NCBI GenBank assembly: GCA_903930515.1
Contig: CAIYYW010000190.1
Coordinates: 1-6,738 of the forward strand
Length of the DNA stretch: 6,738 nucleotides
Direction of reading: 5' to 3'
Source of the DNA: an uncultured delta proteobacterium
GTDB taxonomy: Bacteria; RBG-13-61-14; DRUE01
A program made the position numbers and the translations under genes. The notes under the pieces are model-generated. The model was not told where the DNA came from. It worked only from the letters and a program-made list of their open reading frames with translations, and searched no databases. Numbering within the stretch: position 1 is the stretch's first letter; the number at the start of each line of letters is the position of its first letter. This document shows, one piece after another, positions 1-6,542 of the stretch.

Positions 1-12
1 AATTTCGGGATA

Positions 13-151
13 CAATCTGCTCCAGCCAAATCTTGTAAAAATCCCTTTCTGTGCGAGTGACTTTAGTCCCGCTGAATTTTCACTGCCGAGTCGCAGATTG
101 AAGGCAAGCTGTGCGTGAGGGATCGCGGGATTTTGCGGGAATTTCAGCGGG
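13..151. repeat. Two long-range inverted repeat pairs in the upstream non-coding region
   Basis: CAATCTGC (13-20) is complementary to GCAGATTG (93-100). CCCGCTGAA (68-76) is complementary to TTCAGCGGG (143-151). The pairs interleave (arm order A, B, A', B'), so both could form together only as a pseudoknot. GCGGG also recurs at roughly 13-nt or shorter spacing between 125 and 151. I see no gene in 1-203 on either strand. The region may be the tail of an upstream transcript or a regulatory leader; its function is unknown. Confidence 0.25.
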
Positions 152-181
152 TTTAGAAATTCCGGAAAAACCGATTATAAT
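152..181 (+). promoter_or_regulatory. Candidate sigma70-type promoter for the radical SAM/UroD operon
   Basis: A perfect TATAAT lies at 176-181. A weak -35-like TTTAGA (4 of 6 matches to TTGACA) lies at 152-157, giving an 18-nt spacer. Transcription would start near 188, leaving a leader of only about 16 nt before the ATG at 204. The -10 box sits in the loop of a short inverted repeat (AACCGA at 169-174, TCGGTT at 187-192). The assignment rests on consensus matching alone. The -35 is poor and AT-rich stretches produce TATAAT by chance. Confidence 0.4.
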
Positions 182-203
182 AAATTTCGGTTAAAAGCCG
201 AAG

Positions 204-1688
204 ATGGAAATTCGCAGGATTATGTTGATCAAGAGCGGGAAGCGGTTCAGCCGGATGGGATTCGGCCAGCCTTTGGGGCTGCTTTCCCTGATCTCGGTCT
301 TGCGGGAGCGCTATCCGGGCAAGTATGAAATAGATTTCGTGGAGCAGGCCCTTTACGACCTGACCACCGAAGACCTGCGGAAGCGGGTTCGTAATTTTAA
401 TCCGGACCTGGTCGGGTTCAGCTCAATGAGCATGGAAGCCGGGCAGATGGAAAGCGCGGCGAAAATGATCAAGGAGGAGAAGCCCGGGTGCAAGACGGTT
501 TTAGGCGGGCCGCACGCCTCGGTTTTTTTTGATTGGGCGCTCAAGAACGGCAACATAGATTATGTGGTCCTGAACGAGGGCGAAGAGACCTTTCCGGCAT
601 TGCTGGAGGCCTTGGAGCGGAATGAGCCGATGGACCGGGTGGCCGGGCTGGCGTTTATGAAGGAAGGGCAATTGTTCCAGACCCCGGAGCGCGAATTCAT
701 CCAGGACCTGGACTCCATACCCTTCCCGGCCTGGGACCTGATAGATTTTAAACCATACTCGGTCCAGATCACGATGAACGGATATTGTCATTCCACGCCC
801 TGGGCGATGATCTTCACCACCCGGGCCTGTCCGTTCCATTGCGCCTATTGCCATTCCATCTTCGGCAAGAAGGTAAGGAAACGCTCGGTTGAAAATGTGC
901 TCGCGGAGATTGAGCTGCTCACCCAGAAATACGGGGTCAAGGAGCTGCATATTGTTGACGACATCTTCAATATAGACCTTCCCCGCGCGAAAAAAATCTG
1001 CGACGAGATCGTGGACCGAAAGATCAAGGTCAAGATCGCGTTCCCCAACGGCATCCGCGCGGATATGATGGACCGGGAATTGATCCGGAAGCTCAAGGCC
1101 GCGGGATGTTACACCATCACTTACGCGGTTGAAACCGCCTCGCCCCGTCTCCAGAAAATGATCCGCAAGAACCTGGACCTGGACAAGACCAAGCAGGTGA
1201 TTGAATGGACCTACCAGGAAGGGATCATCCCCCAGGCCTTTATTATGCTGGGGTTCCCGACCGAGACCCGGGAGGAGCTGAAAATGACCGTGGACTGGAC
1301 CATAAATTCCAGGCTGCTCCGGGGCTGGTTCTTCACCGTGGTGGTCTATCCCCGGACCGGTCTGTTGGAAATCGCCAAGCAACATTACCCGGATTTCGAT
1401 TTTTCCAACTATGACTGGGTTGATTTGAATTACTGGTCCGAAATCCCCTTCTATACCAGGGTCACCGGGATTGACGCCTTCAAAATACAGCGAGACGCCT
1501 ACCGCAGGTTCTACCTCCGGCCCCTCCTGCTGCTCAAAATCGTCTGGTGGTTCCCCAAAAATATCTTCTTCCTCCGGGGGATGTGGTGGGGACTCAGGTC
1601 CGTGATCACCTCGTTCTATAAGATGGAAACACTCTTCCGGCCCCTCCGAAAATTCCTCAATAAAAACTTCGGATTGTTTCCGGAATAA
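204..1688 (+). CDS. B12-binding-domain radical SAM protein
   Basis: This is a 494-residue cytoplasmic iron-sulfur enzyme of the class with a cobalamin-binding-like N-terminus followed by a radical SAM barrel. The N-terminal part (about 5-150) has the Rossmann-type pattern of the family, including DLVGFSSMS near 68-76 and GGPHA at 101-105. The classical DxHxxG cobalamin motif is not visible, as in many members. The radical SAM 4Fe-4S signature CxxxCxxC is present as C209, C213 and C216 in RACPFHCAYC, with barrel motifs such as HIVDD (249-253) and a GFPTET segment later. The C-terminal ~70 residues are rich in Trp, Phe, Leu and Arg, suggesting a membrane- or lipid-facing surface, but no clear transmembrane helix is seen. 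Such enzymes cleave SAM to a 5'-deoxyadenosyl radical and often methylate or rearrange inert carbons; the substrate here is unknown. No good Shine-Dalgarno precedes the ATG. An in-frame ATG at 222 has AGGA too close to serve. The downstream UroD-like gene abuts the stop codon. Confidence 0.9.
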   Translation: MEIRRIMLIKSGKRFSRMGFGQPLGLLSLISVLRERYPGKYEIDFVEQALYDLTTEDLRKRVRNFNPDLVGFSSMSMEAGQMESAAKMIKEEKPGCKTVLGGPHASVFFDWALKNGNIDYVVLNEGEETFPALLEALERNEPMDRVAGLAFMKEGQLFQTPEREFIQDLDSIPFPAWDLIDFKPYSVQITMNGYCHSTPWAMIFTTRACPFHCAYCHSIFGKKVRKRSVENVLAEIELLTQKYGVKELHIVDDIFNIDLPRAKKICDEIVDRKIKVKIAFPNGIRADMMDRELIRKLKAAGCYTITYAVETASPRLQKMIRKNLDLDKTKQVIEWTYQEGIIPQAFIMLGFPTETREELKMTVDWTINSRLLRGWFFTVVVYPRTGLLEIAKQHYPDFDFSNYDWVDLNYWSEIPFYTRVTGIDAFKIQRDAYRRFYLRPLLLLKIVWWFPKNIFFLRGMWWGLRSVITSFYKMETLFRPLRKFLNKNFGLFPE

Positions 1689-2750
1689 ATGAACGGTCGG
1701 GAAAGATTAAAGCGGGCGATCCATTTTCAGGGGCCGGACCGGGTGCCGGTGAGCTTCAAGGATGTGTTCCCGTTGTTCCATATTCCGCCGATGAGTTGGC
1801 AGCCTCCGGAGCCGTATCTTCCCTATCTGCATCCGCTGATGATCAAGGCGCGGCTGTGGAGGTCAAAGCGGAAGCTGCCCAAGGGCTGGCTCAATACCAC
1901 CCGGACCGCGATTGACGAATGGGGCACGGTCTGGCGGATCTCCCCGATCTCCACCCAGGGCGAGACCATGAAATGTCCGCTGGAGGATTCCTGGGAATTG
2001 CTGGAAAAATTTCAGCCTCCGGATTTTACGGACTGGAACCGGTTTAAAAGGTTCGCGCGCTGGAGCAAATTATTCGGCGGGAACAAATATCGGCTGGCCT
2101 CCAATGACAATTCGCTTTGGGAACGCTTCCGCTATTTGCGCGGATTCCAGAACGCGATGATTGACCTGATTGAATATCCGGAACAGGTCCGGCGCCTTTT
2201 GGATATCCTGACCGACTGCCATTTGAAGGTGATCGCCAATTTCAAGAAAGCGGGCGCGGACGGATTTATGCTTCTGGACGACTGGGGCACCCAGGACCGG
2301 ACCTTTATCTCGCCGAAATTGTTCAACGATTTTTTCTTCCCTTGCTACCGGAAAATGACTGCGCGTTGCCACGAACTGGGAATGGAGATCGGGATTCATT
2401 CGTGCGGCAACATCCGGTTGGTGATTCCGGGATTGATTGAGGCCGGGTTTGATTTCATCCAGATTGACTCGCCCAATATGTGCGGGCTGGATTGGCTGGC
2501 GGAGAACGCAGCGGGCAAGGTCGCGCTGTTCTGCTCTCCGGACATCCAGGAGGTTTATTATCGGAACGACCCGGTTTTGCTGGAAGCATACATCAGGGAG
2601 ATGGTCTTCAAGCTGGCCGGTTCCACCGGCGGATTCGCCGGCTGGCCCTACACCGAATACTGGGTGCTGGGGGTGACTAGAAAACATCACAAGCTGGCGA
2701 TCAGCCTCTTCCTCAAATACGGAAAATATCCGCTAAAAAACAGTTTATAA
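1689..2750 (+). CDS. Uroporphyrinogen decarboxylase-like / MtaA-type methyltransferase-fold protein
   Basis: This 353-residue protein belongs to the UroD superfamily, which includes heme-pathway decarboxylases and zinc-dependent corrinoid methyltransferases (MtaA/MtbA/CmuA type). The N-terminus MNGRERLKRAIHFQGPDRVPV-like stretch (first ~21 residues) is typical of the non-heme branch and fixes the start, although no strong RBS precedes it. The core has DGFMLLDDWG (191-200), the HxCG metal-ligand motif H237-S-C239-G, and FIQIDSP (256-262). Family methyltransferases bind zinc with His, Cys and a later Cys. Here the only later Cys residues are C265 and C282, with none in the last ~70 residues, so the third ligand is unclear. 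The ATG follows the upstream stop TAA with no gap, indicating translational coupling to the radical SAM gene. A role in moving a methyl group to or from a corrinoid is plausible but inferred; true uroporphyrinogen decarboxylase activity is unlikely. Confidence 0.85.
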   Translation: MNGRERLKRAIHFQGPDRVPVSFKDVFPLFHIPPMSWQPPEPYLPYLHPLMIKARLWRSKRKLPKGWLNTTRTAIDEWGTVWRISPISTQGETMKCPLEDSWELLEKFQPPDFTDWNRFKRFARWSKLFGGNKYRLASNDNSLWERFRYLRGFQNAMIDLIEYPEQVRRLLDILTDCHLKVIANFKKAGADGFMLLDDWGTQDRTFISPKLFNDFFFPCYRKMTARCHELGMEIGIHSCGNIRLVIPGLIEAGFDFIQIDSPNMCGLDWLAENAAGKVALFCSPDIQEVYYRNDPVLLEAYIREMVFKLAGSTGGFAGWPYTEYWVLGVTRKHHKLAISLFLKYGKYPLKNSL

Positions 2751-2755
2751 TTTAC

Positions 2756-2780
2756 GGTTTCCGGTTTTTAGCCCGGAACC
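2756..2780. terminator. Weak hairpin after the UroD-like gene
   Basis: TTCCGG (2759-2764) pairs with CCGGAA (2773-2778) across an 8-nt loop. The stem extends to GG/CC with one bulged T. It begins just after the UroD-like stop codon, where a terminator is expected. No U-tract follows on either strand, so intrinsic termination is doubtful; it may only protect a 3' end. Confidence 0.3.
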
Positions 2781-2811
2781 CGAAACAATTTATTTACCGC
2801 AAAGGCAAAAG

Positions 2812-2838
2812 CTGTTCTGCGTAGCTTTAGCAGAGCAG
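2812..2838. repeat. Second intergenic hairpin, 9-bp stem
   Basis: CTGTTCTGC (2812-2820) pairs with GCAGAGCAG (2830-2838) with a 9-nt loop. All nine positions pair at RNA level, one of them as G-U. No U-tract follows. It lies between the metabolic block and the restriction-modification block. It could be a second transcript-end structure or a dispersed palindromic repeat, but a single copy cannot decide this. Confidence 0.3.
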
Positions 2839-2855
2839 AATGACCGCCCCTGACA

Positions 2856-2885
2856 TTGAAATAGACTATAATTGTTTATTAAGAT
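2856..2885 (+). promoter_or_regulatory. Candidate promoter for the hsdM operon
   Basis: TTGAAA (2856-2861, 5 of 6 to the -35 consensus) and TAAGAT (2880-2885, 4 of 6 to the -10) are 18 nt apart, in the AT-rich stretch before hsdM. A perfect TATAAT also occurs at 2867-2872 but has only GC-rich sequence where its -35 should be. Transcription from the first pair would begin near 2892, about 30 nt before the hsdM ATG. The position fits; the choice between the two -10 boxes is uncertain. Confidence 0.35.
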
Positions 2886-2922
2886 ATTATGTTCCGGCAT
2901 AATGGCGACAGGGGGGTAAGGG

Positions 2923-4488
2923 ATGAAAAGGGGTAAAGGGAAACCAGAGCAAAAATCCAATAATAACGGCGCCAACCTCGGGTTTGAGGCCAAGCTCTGG
3001 CAGGCTGCGGACAAGATGCGCGGAAACATTGACGCCGCTGAATACAAACACATCGTGCTCGGTCTCATCTTCCTTAAATATATCTCCGACTCGTTCCTGG
3101 AACGCTTTCATCGGCTACAAAATGAAAAATACGGGGATACGGAAGAGCGGGACGCATACGCCCAGGACAATATCTTCTGGGTCCCTAAAAAGGCTCGCTG
3201 GAAGTATCTGCAGGACAACGCCAAAAGTCCTTTAATCGGCAAGATGCTGGACGACGCGATGGAAGCGATTGAAAAAGAAAACCCCGGTCTCAAAGGGGTT
3301 CTCCCCAAGGAATACGCCAAGGAATCGCTCAACAAGCAGATGCTGGGCGAGGTGATAGACCTGATTGGGACCATTGCGCTCGGGGACAATGAAAGCAAAG
3401 CCCAGGACATCCTCGGAAGGGTGTATGAATATTTCCTCGGTCAATTCGCGGAGGCGGAAGGCAAGCGGGGAGGAGAATTTTATACGCCCCGCTCCGTGGT
3501 CAGGGTTTTGGTGGAGATGATAGAACCTTATCAGGGCAGGGTGTTTGACCCCTGCTGCGGCTCCGGCGGGATGTTCGTGCAGTCGGAGAAATTTGTGGAA
3601 GCGCGCGGCGGCAGGAAAAACGACATTTCCATTTACGGCCAGGAGTCCAATTACACCACCTGGAAACTGGCCAAGATGAATCTCGCCATCCGAAGCATAG
3701 ACGCCAAGATCGGATTCAACACCGGCGGGTCGTTCCACGATGACTCGTTCAAAGACCTCAAAGCCGACTTTGTGCTGGCCAATCCGCCTTTTAACGACAG
3801 CGACTGGGGCGGGGACAAATTGAGGGAAGATGTCCGCTGGAAATTCGGGGTTCCGCCCGAAGGCAACGCCAACTTCGCCTGGGTCCAGCATTTCATCCAC
3901 CACCTCGCGCCCGGAGGCATTGCCGCGTTTGTGCTCGCCAACGGCTCTATGTCCAGTAACCAGTCCGGCGAAGGCGAGATCAGAAAAGCCATGATTGAGG
4001 CTGACCTGGTGGATTGTATGATTGCGCTCCCGGGCCAGCTTTTTTACATCACCCAGATCCCGGTCTGCCTATGGTTTATCGCCCGCAGTAAAAAGAATGG
4101 AAAGTTCCGGGACCGGAGGGGACAAACCCTGTTCATAGATGCCCGGAAGCTCGGCCACTTGGTTGACCGCAAGCATAAAGAATTATCCGACCAGGAAATC
4201 CAACAAATCGCCGATACCTATCATTCCTGGCGTGGAGAAAAAAATGCCGCGAAATATCAAGATGTTTCCGGCTTCTGCAAAAGCGCAACCATTGACGAGA
4301 TGCGCGGTCATGGCCATATCCTCACGCCCGGCCGATATGTGGGCGCGGAAGAGGTTGAGGATGATGGAGAGCCGTTTGCCGACAAGATGAAACGGCTGGT
4401 GAGCCAATTGGAAGGACAGTTTGAAGAATCCGCCAAACTGGAAAAAGTTATCAGGAAAAATATCAAGGAGCTGGGGTATGACGGGTAA
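2923..4488 (+). CDS. hsdM: Type I restriction-modification system DNA methyltransferase subunit (HsdM)
   Basis: The 521-residue modification subunit transfers a methyl group from SAM to adenine N6 within the site chosen by HsdS, and works as an M2S complex or as R2M2S with HsdR. The N-terminal helical HsdM_N region starts with [19 protein letters not shown] (16-34). GEFYTP (184-189) opens the catalytic domain. SAM-binding motif I is FDPCCGSGG (208-216) and the catalytic N6-adenine motif is NPPF (287-290). The C-terminal ~35 residues look like a coiled coil, ending in the family-typical KELGYDG tail. Length is normal for the family and the frame is intact. The G-rich AGGGGGG at 2910-2916, 6 nt before the ATG, is the likely RBS. 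The 3' end overlaps the next gene by 11 nt and contains its RBS and start codon. HsdS begins only at 6573, so two genes separate M and S; HsdR is not in the window. Confidence 0.96.
   Translation: MKRGKGKPEQKSNNNGANLGFEAKLWQAADKMRGNIDAAEYKHIVLGLIFLKYISDSFLERFHRLQNEKYGDTEERDAYAQDNIFWVPKKARWKYLQDNAKSPLIGKMLDDAMEAIEKENPGLKGVLPKEYAKESLNKQMLGEVIDLIGTIALGDNESKAQDILGRVYEYFLGQFAEAEGKRGGEFYTPRSVVRVLVEMIEPYQGRVFDPCCGSGGMFVQSEKFVEARGGRKNDISIYGQESNYTTWKLAKMNLAIRSIDAKIGFNTGGSFHDDSFKDLKADFVLANPPFNDSDWGGDKLREDVRWKFGVPPEGNANFAWVQHFIHHLAPGGIAAFVLANGSMSSNQSGEGEIRKAMIEADLVDCMIALPGQLFYITQIPVCLWFIARSKKNGKFRDRRGQTLFIDARKLGHLVDRKHKELSDQEIQQIADTYHSWRGEKNAAKYQDVSGFCKSATIDEMRGHGHILTPGRYVGAEEVEDDGEPFADKMKRLVSQLEGQFEESAKLEKVIRKNIKELGYDG
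4465..4488 (+). promoter_or_regulatory. RBS and overlap cassette at the end of hsdM, copy 1
   Basis: AAGGAG (4465-4470), a 7-nt spacer, then ATG (4478-4480) inside the last codons of hsdM. The stop TAA of hsdM is at 4486-4488, an 11-nt overlap. This decides the nuclease start against the in-frame upstream ATG at 4421, which has no comparable RBS. The same sequence recurs at 5616 and 6560. Confidence 0.8.
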
Positions 4489-5599
4489 ACAGGAGAGACT
4501 TGACTTCGCGGCGCTGGTTGACGCCATCCGGCAAGTCCACGAACACCTCGCCGGCCAGGCCGGCAGGGCGGTCAATGTCAGCCTGACGCTTCGGAACTGG
4601 CTGATCGGGTATCATATTGCTGAATTTGAATTGCATGGAGAGGACCGGGCCAAATACGGGGACCGGCTTTTGTCTGAACTGTCCAAGGCGCTCCGCCGGT
4701 ATAAGGTAAGCAATACCGGACGCCGCCAGCTTTACAACTACCTGTCCTTTTACCAGACCTATCCTCAAATAATGCGGACGCTGTCCGCACAATCCCCGGG
4801 CCTGATGCCGGCGTTGGAGGCAAAAACCGGAAAAGTGCGGACACTGTCCGCACAATTCGGCCTGCCCGCGCAAAAGCTGCTCAATCAGCTTTCCTACAGC
4901 CACCTGGAGCTGTTGGTGGAACAGGAAGACCCCCTCAAACGCGCCTTCTATGAAGTAGAATGTATCAGGGGCAATTGGTCGGTCCGGGAGCTTAAGCGCC
5001 AGATCGCCACTCTCTATTTTGAGCGTTCCGGCCTTTCCAAAAACAAAAAGAAACTGGCGGCCCTGGTGAAGGCAGGCGCGGAAAAAAGGCAAACCCAGTT
5101 GTCCATCCGTGACCCCTATGTTTTTGAGTTCCTCGGACTCAAGGCAAAAGAGGTGATGGAAGAAGCGAACCTGGAAACCGCCCTGCTGGATAAGCTCCAG
5201 GAATTCCTCCTGGAACTGGGCTACGGTTTTTGTTTTGAGGCCCGGCAAAAGCGGATCCTGATCGGAGCCAGGCATTACTTCATTGATCTGCTGTTCTACC
5301 ACCGCATTCTCAAATGCCATGTGCTCATAGAACTCAAGGTTGACGAATTCAAACATGAATACCTCGGCCAGCTTAACACCTATGTGAACTGGTGCCGGAA
5401 AAATATCATGGCTAAGGATGACCATCCGCCTATCGGAATCCTCCTCTGCACCCACAAAGACCACTCCCTCGTGGAATACGCCCTGGCCGGTATGGACAAC
5501 GCCCTGTTCGTATCCCGATACCAGGTGGAACTGCCCAGCAAACAGGAAATCCAGCGATTCCTGAAAGAGCAGGTCAGGAGGGCCGGAAATGAAACATAA
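4478..5599 (+). CDS. DUF1016/YhcG-type PD-(D/E)XK nuclease-domain protein
   Basis: With the start at 4478 this is a 373-residue protein of the DUF1016 family (E. coli YhcG type), often found inside type I restriction loci. The N-terminal helical domain carries the family hallmark [20 protein letters not shown] (38-57), followed by AKYGDRLL. The C-terminal nuclease fold has the PD-(D/E)XK pattern: D270 in [10 protein letters not shown], and E285-x-K287 in IELKV, then GQLNTY (297-302). The catalytic residues are therefore intact. The cellular role of the family is not settled; DNA cleavage linked to phage defence or recombination is the usual suggestion. Between the domains lie two in-frame repeats of RTLSAQ (100-105 and 121-126), encoded by DNA palindromes. 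The gene sits between hsdM and hsdS, overlapping hsdM by 11 nt with an AAGGAG RBS. It is not hsdR, since it has no helicase motifs, and it is far too short. Confidence 0.9.
   Translation: MTGKQERLDFAALVDAIRQVHEHLAGQAGRAVNVSLTLRNWLIGYHIAEFELHGEDRAKYGDRLLSELSKALRRYKVSNTGRRQLYNYLSFYQTYPQIMRTLSAQSPGLMPALEAKTGKVRTLSAQFGLPAQKLLNQLSYSHLELLVEQEDPLKRAFYEVECIRGNWSVRELKRQIATLYFERSGLSKNKKKLAALVKAGAEKRQTQLSIRDPYVFEFLGLKAKEVMEEANLETALLDKLQEFLLELGYGFCFEARQKRILIGARHYFIDLLFYHRILKCHVLIELKVDEFKHEYLGQLNTYVNWCRKNIMAKDDHPPIGILLCTHKDHSLVEYALAGMDNALFVSRYQVELPSKQEIQRFLKEQVRRAGNET
4773..4789. repeat. Palindromic repeat inside the nuclease gene, copy 1
   Basis: TGCGGAC and GTCCGCA are separated by GCT. In frame it encodes part of MRTLSAQ. 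It matches the second copy 63 nt (21 codons) downstream except for one base in the centre. Confidence 0.75.
4835..4853. repeat. Palindromic repeat inside the nuclease gene, copy 2
   Basis: GTGCGGACA, a single C, and TGTCCGCAC form a perfect 19-nt odd palindrome with 9-bp arms. It encodes VRTLSAQ in the same frame as copy 1. The shared core including flanking bases runs through CACAAT on the 3' side. Confidence 0.8.
5576..5581 (+). promoter_or_regulatory. Consensus RBS in the nuclease gene's 3' end, serving the mini-ORF at 5589
   Basis: A perfect AGGAGG lies 7 nt before the ATG at 5589, within the last codons of the nuclease gene. No larger gene starts there, so this RBS points to translation of the 16-residue ORF. 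Confidence 0.55.
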
Positions 5600-5639
5600 G
5601 TCCAGAAAAAACCGCAAGGAGATGGGGTATGGCAAATAG
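5589..5639 (+). CDS. 16-residue mini-ORF resembling the HsdM C-terminal tail
   Basis: This ORF encodes [16 protein letters not shown]. Its last 12 residues (SRKNRKEMGYGK) align without gaps to the HsdM end ([12 protein letters not shown]), and the DNA matches closely from 5602 on. It overlaps the nuclease stop codon by 11 nt, has a perfect AGGAGG 7 nt before its ATG, and carries AAGGAG plus an ATG near its own end, just like the hsdM end. I infer a duplicated remnant of hsdM's 3' end, kept as a coupling leader or simply left behind. A function for the peptide itself is not supported. Confidence 0.4.
   Translation: MKHKSRKNRKEMGYGK
5616..5639 (+). promoter_or_regulatory. RBS and overlap cassette, copy 2
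   Basis: AAGGAG (5616-5621), a 7-nt spacer, ATG (5629-5631), then an overlapping TAG stop (5637-5639) of the preceding frame. The first 18 bases differ from the hsdM copy at only one or two positions. The ATG opens a 19-residue ORF instead of a full gene. Confidence 0.65.
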
Positions 5640-5688
5640 GAAAAATTTGATGACGCAAATCGCCACTTCAAGAGGAGGTCTAGCATGA
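5629..5688 (+). CDS. 19-residue mini-ORF ending on the start codon of the next gene
   Basis: It starts at the ATG of cassette copy 2, encodes MANRKNLMTQIATSRGGLA and stops at TGA (5686-5688), overlapping the next gene's ATG as ATGA. Ribosomes ending here would be placed at the start codon at 5685, next to its strong RBS. It could be a vestigial 5' end of a lost gene or a spacer formed at the insertion joint. Existence as a real coding unit is inferred from RBS and overlap geometry only. Confidence 0.3.
   Translation: MANRKNLMTQIATSRGGLA
5673..5678 (+). promoter_or_regulatory. RBS of the 285-residue gene
   Basis: A perfect AGGAGG, extended as GAGGAGGT at 5672-5679, lies 6 nt before the ATG at 5685 and fixes that start. 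Confidence 0.8.
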
Positions 5689-6542
5689 GTGAAAGATGGG
5701 ATATTGGTTCAGAGACCTTCGCGGAACTGGAAGTTAAATCTATTCACGGAAATTCCGGCCTCGCATTCTATAGACTGATTTTCCAGGTGGATATCACCCA
5801 ACATAGCAGGTCCAAAGAGGCAAGAGTTATGGTGAATACCATAAAAGGCGAGCTATGGGTAAAAGGGAAAAATAATAAAGAATATTTCCTTGGTTGTGCT
5901 CAAAGGCCGGGGCCGGATAACCCGATTGAAACCTATGACTATACATTCACAAGTAATATTCAGCTTGAGATGGAATTGGATTCAAGGAGGATGGAAGCGA
6001 TTGAACAGATCAGGCTTGGCGAAGATTTGTCTTTCCGGCTAGAGCTTTATGGCATTGCCAGAAGCAGGCAAACGCCATTTCAGCCCGTTAATGCAACCTT
6101 GCAATATCGCGCTAATCAAAGCACATGGATAGAAGTACTTGGGCAAATGGGATATCGGCAGACTTTGCTTTTGGAAATTCCTGTCTTGAGCGAAGAAATT
6201 AGTCCTTCATTTGCAGAATCTTCAGAGCATCTCAAGAAAGCTCAAACGATGTTATTAAATGGTCATTTCCGAGAATCGGTCGGCGCTTGCCGAGATGTAT
6301 TGGAATCCTTGGCCAAAGCCCTTGGGGATGAAGCCGAAACCAATTCAATCCCTTTTGAAAACCTGCGGGAATTAGATAAGGAAAAAAGGTTTAGACTGGT
6401 CAGAAGGGCTTTGCGCGTCTTTACTCACCCTGCACGACATGCAGATGAAGTCTCGGCACAGATAGAATGGGAGCTTGAAGATGCAAAAGCTATTATCTCG
6501 CTAACTGCTGTAATACTTCAATTAGCCGTAAAGGGGAAGTAA
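5685..6542 (+). CDS. Hypothetical protein with beta-rich N-terminus and HEPN-like C-terminal helices
   Basis: I do not recognise the full 285-residue protein as a named family. Residues about 1-170 alternate in a beta-strand pattern (GLAFYRLIFQVDI, GELWVKG, LSFRLELYG), suggesting a sandwich domain. From about 176 onward it is helical: SEHLKKAQTMLLNGHFRESV, then CRDVLESLAKALG, then RLVRRALRVFTHPARHAD and a final hydrophobic helix. R241 and H248 in RALRVFTH fit the Rx4-6H motif of HEPN ribonucleases, which often act in toxin and abortive-infection systems; the domain call is inference from a short motif. No signal peptide or membrane span is seen. Codons are visibly richer in A/T than in hsdM and the nuclease gene, suggesting a separate origin. 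It lies between the nuclease and hsdS and is followed by a copy of the hsdM tail sequence. A role in defence or in regulating the restriction system is likely from position only. Confidence 0.75.
   Translation: MSERWDIGSETFAELEVKSIHGNSGLAFYRLIFQVDITQHSRSKEARVMVNTIKGELWVKGKNNKEYFLGCAQRPGPDNPIETYDYTFTSNIQLEMELDSRRMEAIEQIRLGEDLSFRLELYGIARSRQTPFQPVNATLQYRANQSTWIEVLGQMGYRQTLLLEIPVLSEEISPSFAESSEHLKKAQTMLLNGHFRESVGACRDVLESLAKALGDEAETNSIPFENLRELDKEKRFRLVRRALRVFTHPARHADEVSAQIEWELEDAKAIISLTAVILQLAVKGK

Noticed and set aside
501-1385. A 294-residue open frame on the minus strand within the radical SAM gene
   Set aside because: It is a shadow of a clear radical SAM coding frame, and its His/Gly/Pro/Leu-rich composition is typical of antisense reading.
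2867-2872. Perfect TATAAT before hsdM as the main -10 box
   Set aside because: The expected -35 position is GC-rich with no TTGACA-like sequence, so the TTGAAA/TAAGAT pair was preferred, though not firmly.
3232-3903. A 223-residue open frame on the minus strand within hsdM
   Set aside because: It is antisense to conserved hsdM motifs and has no domain pattern.
4421-4477. In-frame N-terminal extension of the nuclease by 19 residues, starting at ATG 4421
   Set aside because: It lies wholly within hsdM, has no suitable RBS and does not resemble the family N-terminus. ATG 4478 has AAGGAG at 7 nt.
4550-4564. GCCGGCC-A-GGCCGGC palindrome in the nuclease gene
   Set aside because: Single copy in GC-rich codons for Ala/Gly/Gln; likely chance, unlike the paired repeats at 4773 and 4835.
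4463-5686. A 407-residue open frame on the minus strand
   Set aside because: It is antisense to the well-supported nuclease gene, has no recognisable domain, and mirrors the codon bias of the plus strand.
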